A DNA stretch of 64,000 nucleotides from TMED109 sp002171375 (GTDB lineage: Bacteria; Pseudomonadota; Alphaproteobacteria; TMED109). The stretch lies in assembly GCA_965657505.1 (NCBI GenBank), contig CBFHON010000007.1:1-64000 (forward strand), written 5' to 3'. Each line of letters starts with the position of its first letter. Positions within the stretch are counted from its first letter, which is position 1. This document shows, one piece after another, positions 36,551 through 45,799 of the stretch. The notes beneath the pieces were generated by a model, which was not told where the DNA came from, ran no database searches, and saw nothing but the letters and a program-made list of their open reading frames with translations. A program made the translations under genes and the position numbers.

Positions 36551-38176
36551 TTATGACTTACTTTTTTTTATTGCTGATACAAATGATTTAAATATGGGAT
36601 GCGGCATAAATGGTCTAGATTTCAATTCTGGGTGAAATTGTACACCTATAAACCATGGATGATCTAATATTTCTATAATTTCAGGCAACTTTAAATCTGG
36701 TGATTTTCCTGAAAATATCATACCTTTTTCCTTTAATTTACCTTCAAAACTATTATTTACTTCATATCGATGTCTATGCCTTTCATTAATATTAGTCTTT
36801 TTATAAATTTTATAGGCTAGTGAATTCTTAGCTAATTTACATGGATAGGAGCCCAGTCTCATGGTTCCACCCACATCTGAGGCTTTTGATCTTATCTGTT
36901 TCTTTCCATCTTTATACCATTCAGTCAATAATCCAATAACATTATTTTCAGTATTTATAAATTCCGAAGAGTTTGCATTCTTAATTTTTAATACATTTAG
37001 AGAAAACTCTATAACAGCCAGTTGTAATCCAAGACAAATACCTAAAAAAGGAACTTTATTTAAACGGGCATATTTTATTGCATTTAGTTTTCCAGTTATG
37101 CCTCTCTCTCCAAAACCACCAGGAACAATAATTCCATTAATATTTTGTAGTTTAGAGTTGAGAGATTGACTATTTAAGTCTTCAGAATTTATCCATTCAA
37201 TATTAATCCCGATCTTATTTCCTAATCCTCCGTGAATAAGAGCTTCATTTAATGATTTATATGCATCAGGTAGATCAGTATATTTTCCTACTATTCCAAT
37301 ATTAATATTTCTTTTTACATTGTTTGCAGCTTTGACAATTTGTTTCCATTTTAATAAATTTATTTTATTCGGTTTTATACTAAAATGTTTTAAAACTTGA
37401 ATATCTAACTTCTCTTTATGGTAAACTAATGGAACATTATATATATTATTAATATCTAATGCTTGAATGACATCTTCAGACTTTACGTTACAAAATAAGG
37501 CAATTTTATCTACTTCATTAGCTTCTATTGATCTATCACACCTACACAGAAGAATATTTGGCTGTATACCAATTTCTCTCAACTCTTTAACAGAATGTTG
37601 TGTAGGTTTTGTTTTTTGTTCATTAGATGTAGATATGTATGGAACTAAAGTTAAATGAATATATATAGCTCTATTTTTACCTACTTCATTACCAAACTGT
37701 CTTATAGCTTCTAAAAAAGGAAGACTTTCTATATCACCAACCGTTCCACCTATTTCTACTAATACAAAATCACAATCTACAATATCTCTTGTAATAAAAG
37801 ACTTTATTTCATCTGTAACATGAGGAATAACCTGGACTGTACTTCCTAAATAATCGCCTTCTCTTTCTTTATTAATTACATTTTGATAAATTCTACCTGT
37901 AGTTATGTTATCACTTTGCTTAGCTGGAACTCCAGTAAATCTTTCATAGTGACCTAAATCCAAATCCGTTTCTGCTCCATCATCAGTTACAAAAACTTCT
38001 CCATGCTGATATGGACTCATAGTTCCTGGATCTATATTTATATATGGATCTAATTTTCTAATTCTTACTGAGTATCCTCTAGCTTGAAGTAAAGCACCAA
38101 TCGCTGAAGCTGATATACCCTTCCCTAAGGAAGAAACAACTCCTCCAGTTATAAATATATATCTAGGCTTTGCCAT
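36551..38176 (-). CDS. pyrG: CTP synthase
   Basis: 541 residues. The N-terminal synthetase domain begins with FITGGVVSSLGKGISA and contains DPYINIDPGTMSPYQHGEVFV. The C-terminal class I glutamine amidotransferase domain has the oxyanion motif GGFGERG near 352, nucleophile Cys in FLGICLGLQLA near 380, and a catalytic His/Glu pair in GVQFHPELKSRP near 516. Makes CTP from UTP with glutamine. It lies 43 bases after secG. Confidence 0.98.
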   Translation of the reverse strand: MAKPRYIFITGGVVSSLGKGISASAIGALLQARGYSVRIRKLDPYINIDPGTMSPYQHGEVFVTDDGAETDLDLGHYERFTGVPAKQSDNITTGRIYQNVINKEREGDYLGSTVQVIPHVTDEIKSFITRDIVDCDFVLVEIGGTVGDIESLPFLEAIRQFGNEVGKNRAIYIHLTLVPYISTSNEQKTKPTQHSVKELREIGIQPNILLCRCDRSIEANEVDKIALFCNVKSEDVIQALDINNIYNVPLVYHKEKLDIQVLKHFSIKPNKINLLKWKQIVKAANNVKRNINIGIVGKYTDLPDAYKSLNEALIHGGLGNKIGINIEWINSEDLNSQSLNSKLQNINGIIVPGGFGERGITGKLNAIKYARLNKVPFLGICLGLQLAVIEFSLNVLKIKNANSSEFINTENNVIGLLTEWYKDGKKQIRSKASDVGGTMRLGSYPCKLAKNSLAYKIYKKTNINERHRHRYEVNNSFEGKLKEKGMIFSGKSPDLKLPEIIEILDHPWFIGVQFHPELKSRPFMPHPIFKSFVSAIKKSKS

Positions 38177-38219
38177 AAAACACCTTTAACAATGTTTTTG
38201 ATAAATATTGTTTCATATA

Positions 38220-38561
38220 TTATTCAGCTTTTGGTGGTATAGGGTTTTCTAAATCTTCATCAATCTTTATTAACGGACTGTTGATCTCACTATCCACAGA
38301 GCTGTCTAAAATTATTGAATTATTCTCTTTAGATCTACTCTCCATAACAGCAAGAATTAAACTAGTAACCATAAAAAGTGCTGCAAAAATAGCTGTTATT
38401 CTGGTTAAGAAATTTGCAGAGCCTTGACTACCCATAATTCCACTTAGAGACATTCCTCCTCCTAGCCCTCCTAAAGCTCCACCATCACTTCTTTGTAGTA
38501 AAATAAAAACAATTAAACCTAATGCTAAAAGTACATGAATTGCCAAAACTATATCTGCCAT
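38220..38561 (-). CDS. secG: Protein-export membrane protein SecG
   Basis: 113 residues with two transmembrane helices (about 3-22 and 52-71) separated by the glycine-rich loop typical of SecG (LLQRSDGGALGGLGGG, GSQGSANFLTR). It is an accessory subunit of the SecYEG translocase. The C-terminal tail, about 40 residues, is polar and acidic. The order tpiA-secG-pyrG is the conserved one. Confidence 0.93.
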   Translation of the reverse strand: MADIVLAIHVLLALGLIVFILLQRSDGGALGGLGGGMSLSGIMGSQGSANFLTRITAIFAALFMVTSLILAVMESRSKENNSIILDSSVDSEINSPLIKIDEDLENPIPPKAE

Positions 38562-38588
38562 TTTTATTCCTATTCTGTATTTATAAAG

Positions 38589-39323
38589 TTAACTCGCCAT
38601 TAAACATATTTTAGAAAACTCTTCTGCTTTTAAAGATACTCCACCAATTAATAATCCACCAAGATTTTTACAGGAAAAAAGTTCTTTTGTATTATCTTTA
38701 TTTACAGAGCCTCCGTATAAAATTTTTGTATTATTACTTATACCATTATTTAATAACCATTGTCTTATCATATTAAGCATTTCATTGATAGAGTCTATAG
38801 TTGGAATTTTTCCTGAACCAATAGCCCAAATAGGTTCATAGGCTATAATAAATTCGTTATTATTTTTATTTATTGGAATAGACTCTTTTAATTGAGATTC
38901 AATAAATTGCAACGCATTACCAGCCTCTCTATCTTTTAATGACTCTCCTACACAAATAATAGGTATCATTTGATTATCAATAACGTTTTTGGCTTTCAAA
39001 AATATCTCCTGATTTGACTCATGGTTACCATTTCTTCTTTCTGAATGTCCTACTATGACATATTTACATCCAATATCTAATAACATTGTGGCTGACACTT
39101 CACCTGTATATGCCCCTGATATATTCTTACTACAGTCCTGTGCACCAATACTAATATTACTATTTTTATTCATTTTTTTTATAGTATCTATATAAATTAT
39201 AGGTGGAAATAACGCTACTTCAGATAATACTTTATTCTTATTTAATATATCAAAAATTGATGAAGATAATTGAATAGCCTCCTTTAAATTGCAATTTAAC
39301 TTCCAATTACCAGCTATTAACAC
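38589..39323 (-). CDS. tpiA: Triosephosphate isomerase
   Basis: 244 residues from a GTG start at 39323; a good AAGGAG lies seven bases upstream and the protein begins with the canonical AGNWKLN. Catalytic residues are Lys in NWKLN, His in VGHSERR near residue 92, and Glu in AYEPIWAIG near 160. Interconverts dihydroxyacetone phosphate and glyceraldehyde 3-phosphate. It is the first gene of the long minus-strand run down to coq10/ratA-like, divergent from ppiD across 150 AT-rich bases that probably hold both promoters. Confidence 0.97.
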   Translation of the reverse strand: MLIAGNWKLNCNLKEAIQLSSSIFDILNKNKVLSEVALFPPIIYIDTIKKMNKNSNISIGAQDCSKNISGAYTGEVSATMLLDIGCKYVIVGHSERRNGNHESNQEIFLKAKNVIDNQMIPIICVGESLKDREAGNALQFIESQLKESIPINKNNNEFIIAYEPIWAIGSGKIPTIDSINEMLNMIRQWLLNNGISNNTKILYGGSVNKDNTKELFSCKNLGGLLIGGVSLKAEEFSKICLMAS

Positions 39324-39473
39324 AACTTAACTCCTTAAAATGATATGTAAAAAAAAGTTTAAACTTATAAATAAATATACTACAAAAAGAATAAATATAT
39401 TAATATATATTTTATTTATAATAAAAAATATTATTAATAAACAATTTTAACGAAATTTAGTAATGGAAAATTT

Positions 39474-41387
39474 ATGCTCGAAACTATAAAAAATAAAATT
39501 AATTCAATTTTTTCAAAAATATTTTTATTAATATTGGCAGCAAGTTTTGCCTTATGGGGTGTGGGTGATATATTTTCTTCAAATAATAATTCTTCTGTAG
39601 CAACAGTAGGAAAATTAGATGTAACAGCCGATGATTTTGTTAAAACCTATCAAAGAATTATTTCAGATTTAAATAATAATACAAATGGTCAAATAACAGA
39701 AGAAATAGCTAAATCTTTAGGAGTGCCAAGACAAACTCTAGGACAACTTATTAATGAGAAACTAATTGATATTGAAGTAAATAAAGCAAATATAAATCTT
39801 CCGGACAATTACCTTAGAAAAATTATTTACTCTTCAGATGTATTTAAAGATCAATTTGGAGCATTTAGTAAACAGCAGTTTGATTATGTAATAAGACAAT
39901 TAGGAATGGATGAAACAACTTACTTTAATGAAATTAGAAAAGCTGTTTTAAGAGAACAAATTCAATCTCCATTCACCTCTCAGAAAGATTTATCAAAAAT
40001 ACTTAATAATACATATTATGATATTAGGTATGAAAAAAGAAACTTAAAAGTAGTAAACTTTAACGCTTCTTCTTATAAGGTAGACAGTATACCTTCAGAA
40101 AATGATATTAAAGAAAAGTTAAATAAAGACTCAGGATTGTACCAAAAACCAGAGTTTAGAAGTTTTTCATTCATTTCTATTAAACCTGATGATCTAATAG
40201 AAGATATAAAAATTACTAATGAAGAACTAAAAAAAGAATATGATAATTATCCTGAAAAATATAATACACCTGAAAAAAGAGAAGTCTTACTAGCCAACTT
40301 TAACGATAAAGAAGAAGCACAATCCATTGCAAATAAAATTAAAGACCTAGATACAGATGCAAGTATTTCCAAAATATTTATAGAAATAATAAAAGAAAAC
40401 ACTGAATTAGATCCTAATTTAGTGAATTTAGGTTTAATTGAATATAATGACTTTCCTTCTGAAGTATCTGATAGTATTTTCAAAACGGAAGCTAATATAT
40501 TAATTGGCCCTGAAAAAACTGCCTTTGGTTGGAGACTATTTTTAGTCACTAATATTAAACCCGCTATAAATAAAACATTCCAAGATGTAAAAACAGATAT
40601 TGAAAAAGAGCTAAAAGTAAGTGTAGCAATAGAAAAAATGTACGATTTAGGGAATATTTTTTATGATGAAATAGCTGCAGGCAATCAAATTGAACAAGCA
40701 GCATTATCTATTGGTGCTAAAGTTGAAGAATTCAAATATATAGATGTTAATGGTATTGATCAAAATGGAAATGTTGTCAATAATATACCTCCATACCCTG
40801 AATTACTAGATACAGTTTTTTCATATAATAGTAATGAAACTTCAGAGTTAATTAATACTATAGGCAATACCATGTATGCAATCCAAGTTAATGATATACT
40901 TGATAAGAGGATTATGACACTTGAAGAAGCTCGAAATAAAGTTATAGAGGATATAAACCTAGAAAAAAGTATGGAGTTAGCATTAAATAATGCTACAAAT
41001 TTTTCAAAAGAATTAAATAATGGTAATTTTGAAAAAATTGCAGAAAAATATAATTTAATTGTACTAGAAGCGAATAATGTTTCTAGAGATGGAGCAGGTG
41101 CAGAAGGCATACTAGATAATGAATCTTTAAGAGAAGCATTCAATATTAAAAAAGGAGAAACTTCTTCACCTAAAAAATATAAAAATGAAAACTATTTAAT
41201 AATAAATGTAACAGAAATTTTGCCTGTAATAGATAGGAACAGTGATCAATTAATTAGAATAAATTCAGAAATATCTCAATCTATTTCAAGAGATATTGAA
41301 CTACTATTTATTAATAATTTAACAAATAATCAAAAAATAAAAATAAACGAGAATTTACTTAATAGTCTTTTTCAAAATGACAGTTAA
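39474..41387 (+). CDS. PpiD/SurA-type peptidyl-prolyl isomerase, membrane anchored
   Basis: 637 residues with a single N-terminal membrane anchor (about 14-32, with the family-typical ASFALWGVGDIF), a SurA-N-like chaperone domain, and a parvulin-like region around 235-365 that is weakly conserved. The rest is helical chaperone-like sequence. PpiD helps outer-membrane and secreted proteins fold at the periplasmic exit of SecYEG. The gene precedes trpE by only five bases, the usual alphaproteobacterial order, so trp genes appear to share its promoter. Confidence 0.87.
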   Translation: MLETIKNKINSIFSKIFLLILAASFALWGVGDIFSSNNNSSVATVGKLDVTADDFVKTYQRIISDLNNNTNGQITEEIAKSLGVPRQTLGQLINEKLIDIEVNKANINLPDNYLRKIIYSSDVFKDQFGAFSKQQFDYVIRQLGMDETTYFNEIRKAVLREQIQSPFTSQKDLSKILNNTYYDIRYEKRNLKVVNFNASSYKVDSIPSENDIKEKLNKDSGLYQKPEFRSFSFISIKPDDLIEDIKITNEELKKEYDNYPEKYNTPEKREVLLANFNDKEEAQSIANKIKDLDTDASISKIFIEIIKENTELDPNLVNLGLIEYNDFPSEVSDSIFKTEANILIGPEKTAFGWRLFLVTNIKPAINKTFQDVKTDIEKELKVSVAIEKMYDLGNIFYDEIAAGNQIEQAALSIGAKVEEFKYIDVNGIDQNGNVVNNIPPYPELLDTVFSYNSNETSELINTIGNTMYAIQVNDILDKRIMTLEEARNKVIEDINLEKSMELALNNATNFSKELNNGNFEKIAEKYNLIVLEANNVSRDGAGAEGILDNESLREAFNIKKGETSSPKKYKNENYLIINVTEILPVIDRNSDQLIRINSEISQSISRDIELLFINNLTNNQKIKINENLLNSLFQNDS

Positions 41388-41392
41388 ATACT

Positions 41393-42901
41393 ATGGAATA
41401 TCAACCAAATTTTAAAACATTTAAAAATAAAATTAAGAAAGAAAAGGCGTATGTAATTTCTGCTTCACTTGTAGCTGATCTTGATACACCAGTCTCAGCT
41501 ATGCTAAGAATAGGAGAAAATGAACCCTATTCATTTCTATTAGAATCAGTAGAAGGAGGAGAATCTAAAGGAAGATACTCAATATTAGGTTTAAAACCAG
41601 ATCTAATTTGGAGGTGCTATGGGGATAAAGCAGAAATTAATTATAATCCATCAAAATCACTAAGCGAATTTTCGTTAGATAGTAAGTCCACTTTAAAATC
41701 AATTAGATCTTTATTAAAGAGCTCAAAAATAAACCTACCAGAATATCTTCCACCTATGGCATCTGGATTAGTAGGTTATCTGGGATTTGATACGATTAAA
41801 TTAGTAGAAAATATACCATCTAATAATCCAGCAACATTAAATTTACCAGATGGAATGTTCATTAGACCTAAAATAATGATTATATTTGACGCTGTAGAAG
41901 ATACTATGACTATAATAACACCAATATATATAAAAAATGATAAAATAAATAGTTATGAAAAACTCTATAAAAAATCGTGTAATATTATAAATGATGTTGT
42001 TAATTTATTAAAACAACCTATTGAAAATAAAGATTTAAAAAACAGTAATATAAAAAAAGATATTAAAATAAAATCTAACTTTAAGAAATCTGAATATTTA
42101 AAAATAATTAAAAAGGCAAAAGAATATATAAAAGCCGGAGATATTTTTCAGGTTGTTCCTTCACAAAGGTTTGAAATACCCTTCTCTTCTCCTCCCTTCA
42201 ATCTATATAGATCTCTAAGAAGATTAAACCCTTCTCCATTCCTATACTATTTAAATTTTAACGATTTTTCTGTTATTGGTTCTAGTCCAGAGATATTAGT
42301 AAGAGTTAGAGATAATAAAGTTACTATTAGACCTATCGCTGGTACAAGACCAAGAGGTAAAGATTTAAATGAAGATAATATTCTGTCTAATGAATTATTA
42401 AATGATGAAAAGGAAATTGCAGAACATAGAATGCTTTTAGATCTGGCTAGAAATGATGTTGCTAAAGTAACTAAAACAGGAAGCTTAAATGTTACTGAAA
42501 AAATGATTATAGAAAAGTATAGTCATGTTATGCATATAGTATCTAATGTAGAAGGAAAAAAACTAAGTAAAATAGACTATTTAGATGCCCTTCTATCAGG
42601 TTTTCCCGCGGGAACAGTTAGTGGAGCACCAAAAATTAGAGCTATGGAAATTATTGATGAGTTAGAAATAAATAAACGTGAAGTTTATGGAGGTTGTGTC
42701 GGATACTTTTCATCTAATGGTACTATGGATACATGTATTACACTTCGGACGGCTATAATTAAAGATAATAAAATGTACGTCCAAGCTGGCGGGGGAATTG
42801 TTGCTGACTCAAATGGAATAGATGAGTATAATGAAACGGTTAACAAAGCTAAAGCCTTATTTGCGGCAGCAAATGATGCTTTAAGGTTTAAAAATAACTA
42901 A
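41393..42901 (+). CDS. trpE: Anthranilate synthase component I
   Basis: 502 residues. Makes anthranilate from chorismate with ammonia from TrpG. The tryptophan feedback motif is LLESVEGGE near residue 50. Chorismate-binding signatures in the C half are IGSSPEILVR, RPIAGTRPRG, DLARNDVAKV and FPAGTVSGAPK. There is no room for a trp leader or attenuator upstream, because ppiD ends five bases before the ATG. trpF, trpA and trpB are not in the window. Confidence 0.97.
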   Translation: MEYQPNFKTFKNKIKKEKAYVISASLVADLDTPVSAMLRIGENEPYSFLLESVEGGESKGRYSILGLKPDLIWRCYGDKAEINYNPSKSLSEFSLDSKSTLKSIRSLLKSSKINLPEYLPPMASGLVGYLGFDTIKLVENIPSNNPATLNLPDGMFIRPKIMIIFDAVEDTMTIITPIYIKNDKINSYEKLYKKSCNIINDVVNLLKQPIENKDLKNSNIKKDIKIKSNFKKSEYLKIIKKAKEYIKAGDIFQVVPSQRFEIPFSSPPFNLYRSLRRLNPSPFLYYLNFNDFSVIGSSPEILVRVRDNKVTIRPIAGTRPRGKDLNEDNILSNELLNDEKEIAEHRMLLDLARNDVAKVTKTGSLNVTEKMIIEKYSHVMHIVSNVEGKKLSKIDYLDALLSGFPAGTVSGAPKIRAMEIIDELEINKREVYGGCVGYFSSNGTMDTCITLRTAIIKDNKMYVQAGGGIVADSNGIDEYNETVNKAKALFAAANDALRFKNN

Positions 42902-42921
42902 ATTGATGAGATTCTGAGAGT

Positions 42922-43494
42922 ATGTATATATTAATAGATAATTACGATAGCTTTACACATATAATTAAACATTATTTAAATAGTAATAAAGTTGATGTAG
43001 AAGTTTACAGAAACGATGAATTAAAAGCTATTGATGTAATAAATAAAAAGCCGACAGGTATTGTTATTTCTCCTGGCCCTAAAACTCCAGATGACGCCGG
43101 GATATCTATAGAACTTATTAAACGAGCATCAAAAAAAATACCCATATTAGGTATATGCTTAGGTCATCAATCTATAGCACAAGCATATGGTGGTAAAATA
43201 ATAAGAGCAAAAAATATAATGCATGGAAAAATTAGTAATATTTTTCACAACAAAAAATCCTTATTTAAAAATATGCCACAAAATTTTAAGGCTACTAGAT
43301 ATCATTCCTTAATAGTTGAAAAAGAGTCATTACCAAAAAATATAGTTATTAGCTCAGAATCATCAGAAGGTTATATTATGAGTATTGAAATATCTAAGGC
43401 TAAAGCATATGGACTGCAATTTCATCCAGAAAGTTATGACACAGAGCTAGGTCAGAGAATAGTTAGTAATTTTATAAAAATATGTGAAAGATAA
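42922..43494 (+). CDS. trpG: Anthranilate synthase glutamine amidotransferase component II
   Basis: 190-residue class I glutamine amidotransferase. It starts with ILIDNYDSFTH, has ISPGPKTPDDAG near residue 50, nucleophile cysteine in ILGICLGHQSIAQ near 80, and the His-Glu of LQFHPESYDT near 170. Supplies ammonia to TrpE and may also serve PabB. The stop overlaps the trpD start by one base (TAATG). Confidence 0.95.
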   Translation: MYILIDNYDSFTHIIKHYLNSNKVDVEVYRNDELKAIDVINKKPTGIVISPGPKTPDDAGISIELIKRASKKIPILGICLGHQSIAQAYGGKIIRAKNIMHGKISNIFHNKKSLFKNMPQNFKATRYHSLIVEKESLPKNIVISSESSEGYIMSIEISKAKAYGLQFHPESYDTELGQRIVSNFIKICER

Positions 43495-44510
43495 TGAATC
43501 CATTTAATTTAATCATGCCACAAATTTTAAGCAACAAAGATTTGACCATTAAAGAATCTGAACAGGTTTTTCAATATATAATTTCAGGAAATGCAACTGA
43601 AATTGAAATGGCGGCTTTTTTAGCGACATTATCTATTAAAGGACCCTGCTCCAATGAACTTATTGGTGCAGTTAACGCATTAAAACCTCTAGTATTAAAT
43701 CCTTTATCTTTAGATATAGATACTATTGATGTGGTAGGAACAGGAGGAGATGGACTAAAAACTTATAATATATCTACAGCAGTAGCATTTATCGCAGCAT
43801 CTGCTGATTTATATATTGCTAAGCATGGAAATACAGCCGTTTCATCAAAATCAGGCGCATCTGATGTACTTACTGAACTAGGTATAAACATAAATGTTGA
43901 TAAAGCTATTTTAAATAAATGCCTTAAAGAAGCAAATATTTGTTTTTTATTTGCACCCAATTTTAATAAAGCTTTTAAAAATGTAGCAAAAGTAAGAAAG
44001 GAACTAAGTTTTCGAACAATATTTAACTTATTAGGCCCTTTATTAAATCCAGTTCGTGCAACTAGGCAATTACTAGGAGTATTTTCAGATAAATATTTAA
44101 AAATTATTGCCGAAACATTGCATGCGCATGGAAGTAAAAAAGCTTGGGTAGTAAATGGTTCGGATGGAATGGATGAAATAACGCTAACTGGTAAAACTAA
44201 AATTGCAGAGTTATCTGAAAATAAAATAAAAGAATTTGAAATTGATCCATTGAAATATAATTTTAAACTATGTGATCAGAAGTCTTTACAAGGAGGAACT
44301 CCAATTGTAAATGCAAAAAAAATGGTCAACTTGTTCAATGGTGAAAAAAGTTCCTACAGAGATATAGTTTTATTAAATTCAGCTGCTACTTTCTGTATAG
44401 CTGACAAAGTTGAGAGTTTTGAAGAAGGACTAGAATTATCTAAATCTATTATTGATAGCGGTAAAGCAATAAAAACTTTAAATAAACTTAAAGAAGTTAG
44501 TAATAAATAA
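43494..44510 (+). CDS. trpD: Anthranilate phosphoribosyltransferase
   Basis: 338 residues. Transfers phosphoribose from PRPP to anthranilate. Key motifs: VVGTGGDGLKTYNIST near residue 80 (PRPP and Mg binding), KHGNTAVSSKSGASDVL near 108, and FNLLGPLLNPVRATRQL near 180. It stands apart from trpG as a separate gene, not fused. trpC follows after one base. Confidence 0.96.
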   Translation: MNPFNLIMPQILSNKDLTIKESEQVFQYIISGNATEIEMAAFLATLSIKGPCSNELIGAVNALKPLVLNPLSLDIDTIDVVGTGGDGLKTYNISTAVAFIAASADLYIAKHGNTAVSSKSGASDVLTELGININVDKAILNKCLKEANICFLFAPNFNKAFKNVAKVRKELSFRTIFNLLGPLLNPVRATRQLLGVFSDKYLKIIAETLHAHGSKKAWVVNGSDGMDEITLTGKTKIAELSENKIKEFEIDPLKYNFKLCDQKSLQGGTPIVNAKKMVNLFNGEKSSYRDIVLLNSAATFCIADKVESFEEGLELSKSIIDSGKAIKTLNKLKEVSNK

Positions 44511-44511
44511 A

Positions 44512-45303
44512 ATGTCGATACTTAAAGAAATTTGTGAAAATAAACGAATAGAAATAAAATCACTTAAAGAAAGATTCTCAGAAAATGATTTAATTGATAT
44601 ATCTAATTTCCAAGAAAAACCAAGAGCCTTTAAAAATGCTCTAACTACTAAAGTTAGAAATAACCAATATGGTTTAATTGCAGAAGTAAAAAAAGCTAGC
44701 CCTTCTAGAGGTATTATTAAGGAGAATTTTAATCCAAAAGAAATTGCTACAAGTTATTATAAAGGTGGTGCAGCTTGTTTAAGTGTCTTAACTGAAATTA
44801 AATGGTTTGAGGGAAGTATTGATTACTTAATCGATATTAGAAAAAATGTAACTCTACCTATTCTTAGAAAAGATTTCATCATTGACCCTTGGCAAATTTA
44901 TGAGAGCAGAAGTATAGGGGCTGATTGTATATTAATAATCTTAGCAGCAGTAAATGATAACTTAGCTAATGAACTTTCTGTACTATCTAAAGAACTAGGA
45001 ATGGACGTATTAATTGAGGCACATACAGAAAAAGAAATTGAAAGAGCCATTAATTTAAAAGCTGATCTTATTGGAATAAATAATAGAAATTTAAAAACAT
45101 TAGAAATTGATATATATAATACAATTAAGTTATCTAAATTAATTCCTAAAAATTATGATATTATATGTGAAAGCGGTTTAAATACTAATAATGATTTAAA
45201 AACAATGGAGAAAAATGGAATAATGCGCTTCCTTGTAGGTGAATCATTAATGAAAAAAGATAACATTGAAGCAGCAACTAAAAAGCTTCTATCTAAAAAT
45301 TGA
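44512..45303 (+). CDS. trpC: Indole-3-glycerol phosphate synthase
   Basis: 263-residue TIM barrel. Closes the indole ring from CdRP. Signatures: IAEVKKASPSRGIIKENF near residue 57 (catalytic lysine and glutamate), LRKDFIIDPWQIYE near 120, IGINNRNLKTLEID near 185 and ESGLNTNND near 222. It ends seven bases before the moaC start. With trpE, trpG and trpD it makes a compact trpEGDC run. Confidence 0.96.
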   Translation: MSILKEICENKRIEIKSLKERFSENDLIDISNFQEKPRAFKNALTTKVRNNQYGLIAEVKKASPSRGIIKENFNPKEIATSYYKGGAACLSVLTEIKWFEGSIDYLIDIRKNVTLPILRKDFIIDPWQIYESRSIGADCILIILAAVNDNLANELSVLSKELGMDVLIEAHTEKEIERAINLKADLIGINNRNLKTLEIDIYNTIKLSKLIPKNYDIICESGLNTNNDLKTMEKNGIMRFLVGESLMKKDNIEAATKKLLSKN

Positions 45304-45310
45304 GGTAATT

Positions 45311-45799
45311 ATGAAAAACAAAAAAACATTTTCCCATTTTGATGCTGAAGGTAAAGCAATAATGGTAGATATTTCTGAAAAAGAGAAAACAGAAAGATTG
45401 GCTTCTGCTTCCGCTTCTATTTCTATGAAAGCAGATACATTAAAAATGATAAAAGAAGGGTCTACAAAAAAAGGAGATGTTCTAGGAATATCGAGAATTG
45501 CAGGAATTATGGCAGCTAAAAAAACATCAGATTTAATTCCGTTGTGTCATCCTGTTTCTTTAGCTTCTGTCTCTATTAACTTCGAGATAGAAGATAATAT
45601 AAATACTATTAAAATTATATGTGATTGTAAGTTAAATGGTAAAACTGGTTTAGAAATGGAAGCTTTAACTGCAGTATCAGTAGCAGCATTAACAATATAT
45701 GACATGTGTAAAGCTGTTGATAGAGAAATGGTTATAAACAAAACCCAGCTATTATTTAAATCTGGTGGTAAATCTGGAACATTTAAACGTAATGATTAG
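45311..45799 (+). CDS. moaC: Cyclic pyranopterin monophosphate synthase MoaC
   Basis: 162 residues from ATG 45311, which has GAGG upstream; the frame is open to 45266 inside trpC but the family begins at the THFDAEG-like sequence (FSHFDAEGKAIMVD). Other motifs: KKTSDLIPLCHPV near residue 70 and KTGLEMEALTAVSVAALTIYDM-like helix near 112, with catalytic KAVDRE. It makes cPMP, the first stable intermediate of molybdenum cofactor. It overlaps moeA by eight bases. Confidence 0.95.
   Translation: MKNKKTFSHFDAEGKAIMVDISEKEKTERLASASASISMKADTLKMIKEGSTKKGDVLGISRIAGIMAAKKTSDLIPLCHPVSLASVSINFEIEDNINTIKIICDCKLNGKTGLEMEALTAVSVAALTIYDMCKAVDREMVINKTQLLFKSGGKSGTFKRND

Noticed and set aside
38188..38212. AACAAT/ATTGTT inverted repeat between secG and pyrG
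   Set aside because: Six weak base pairs with a 13-base loop in AT-rich DNA are expected by chance.
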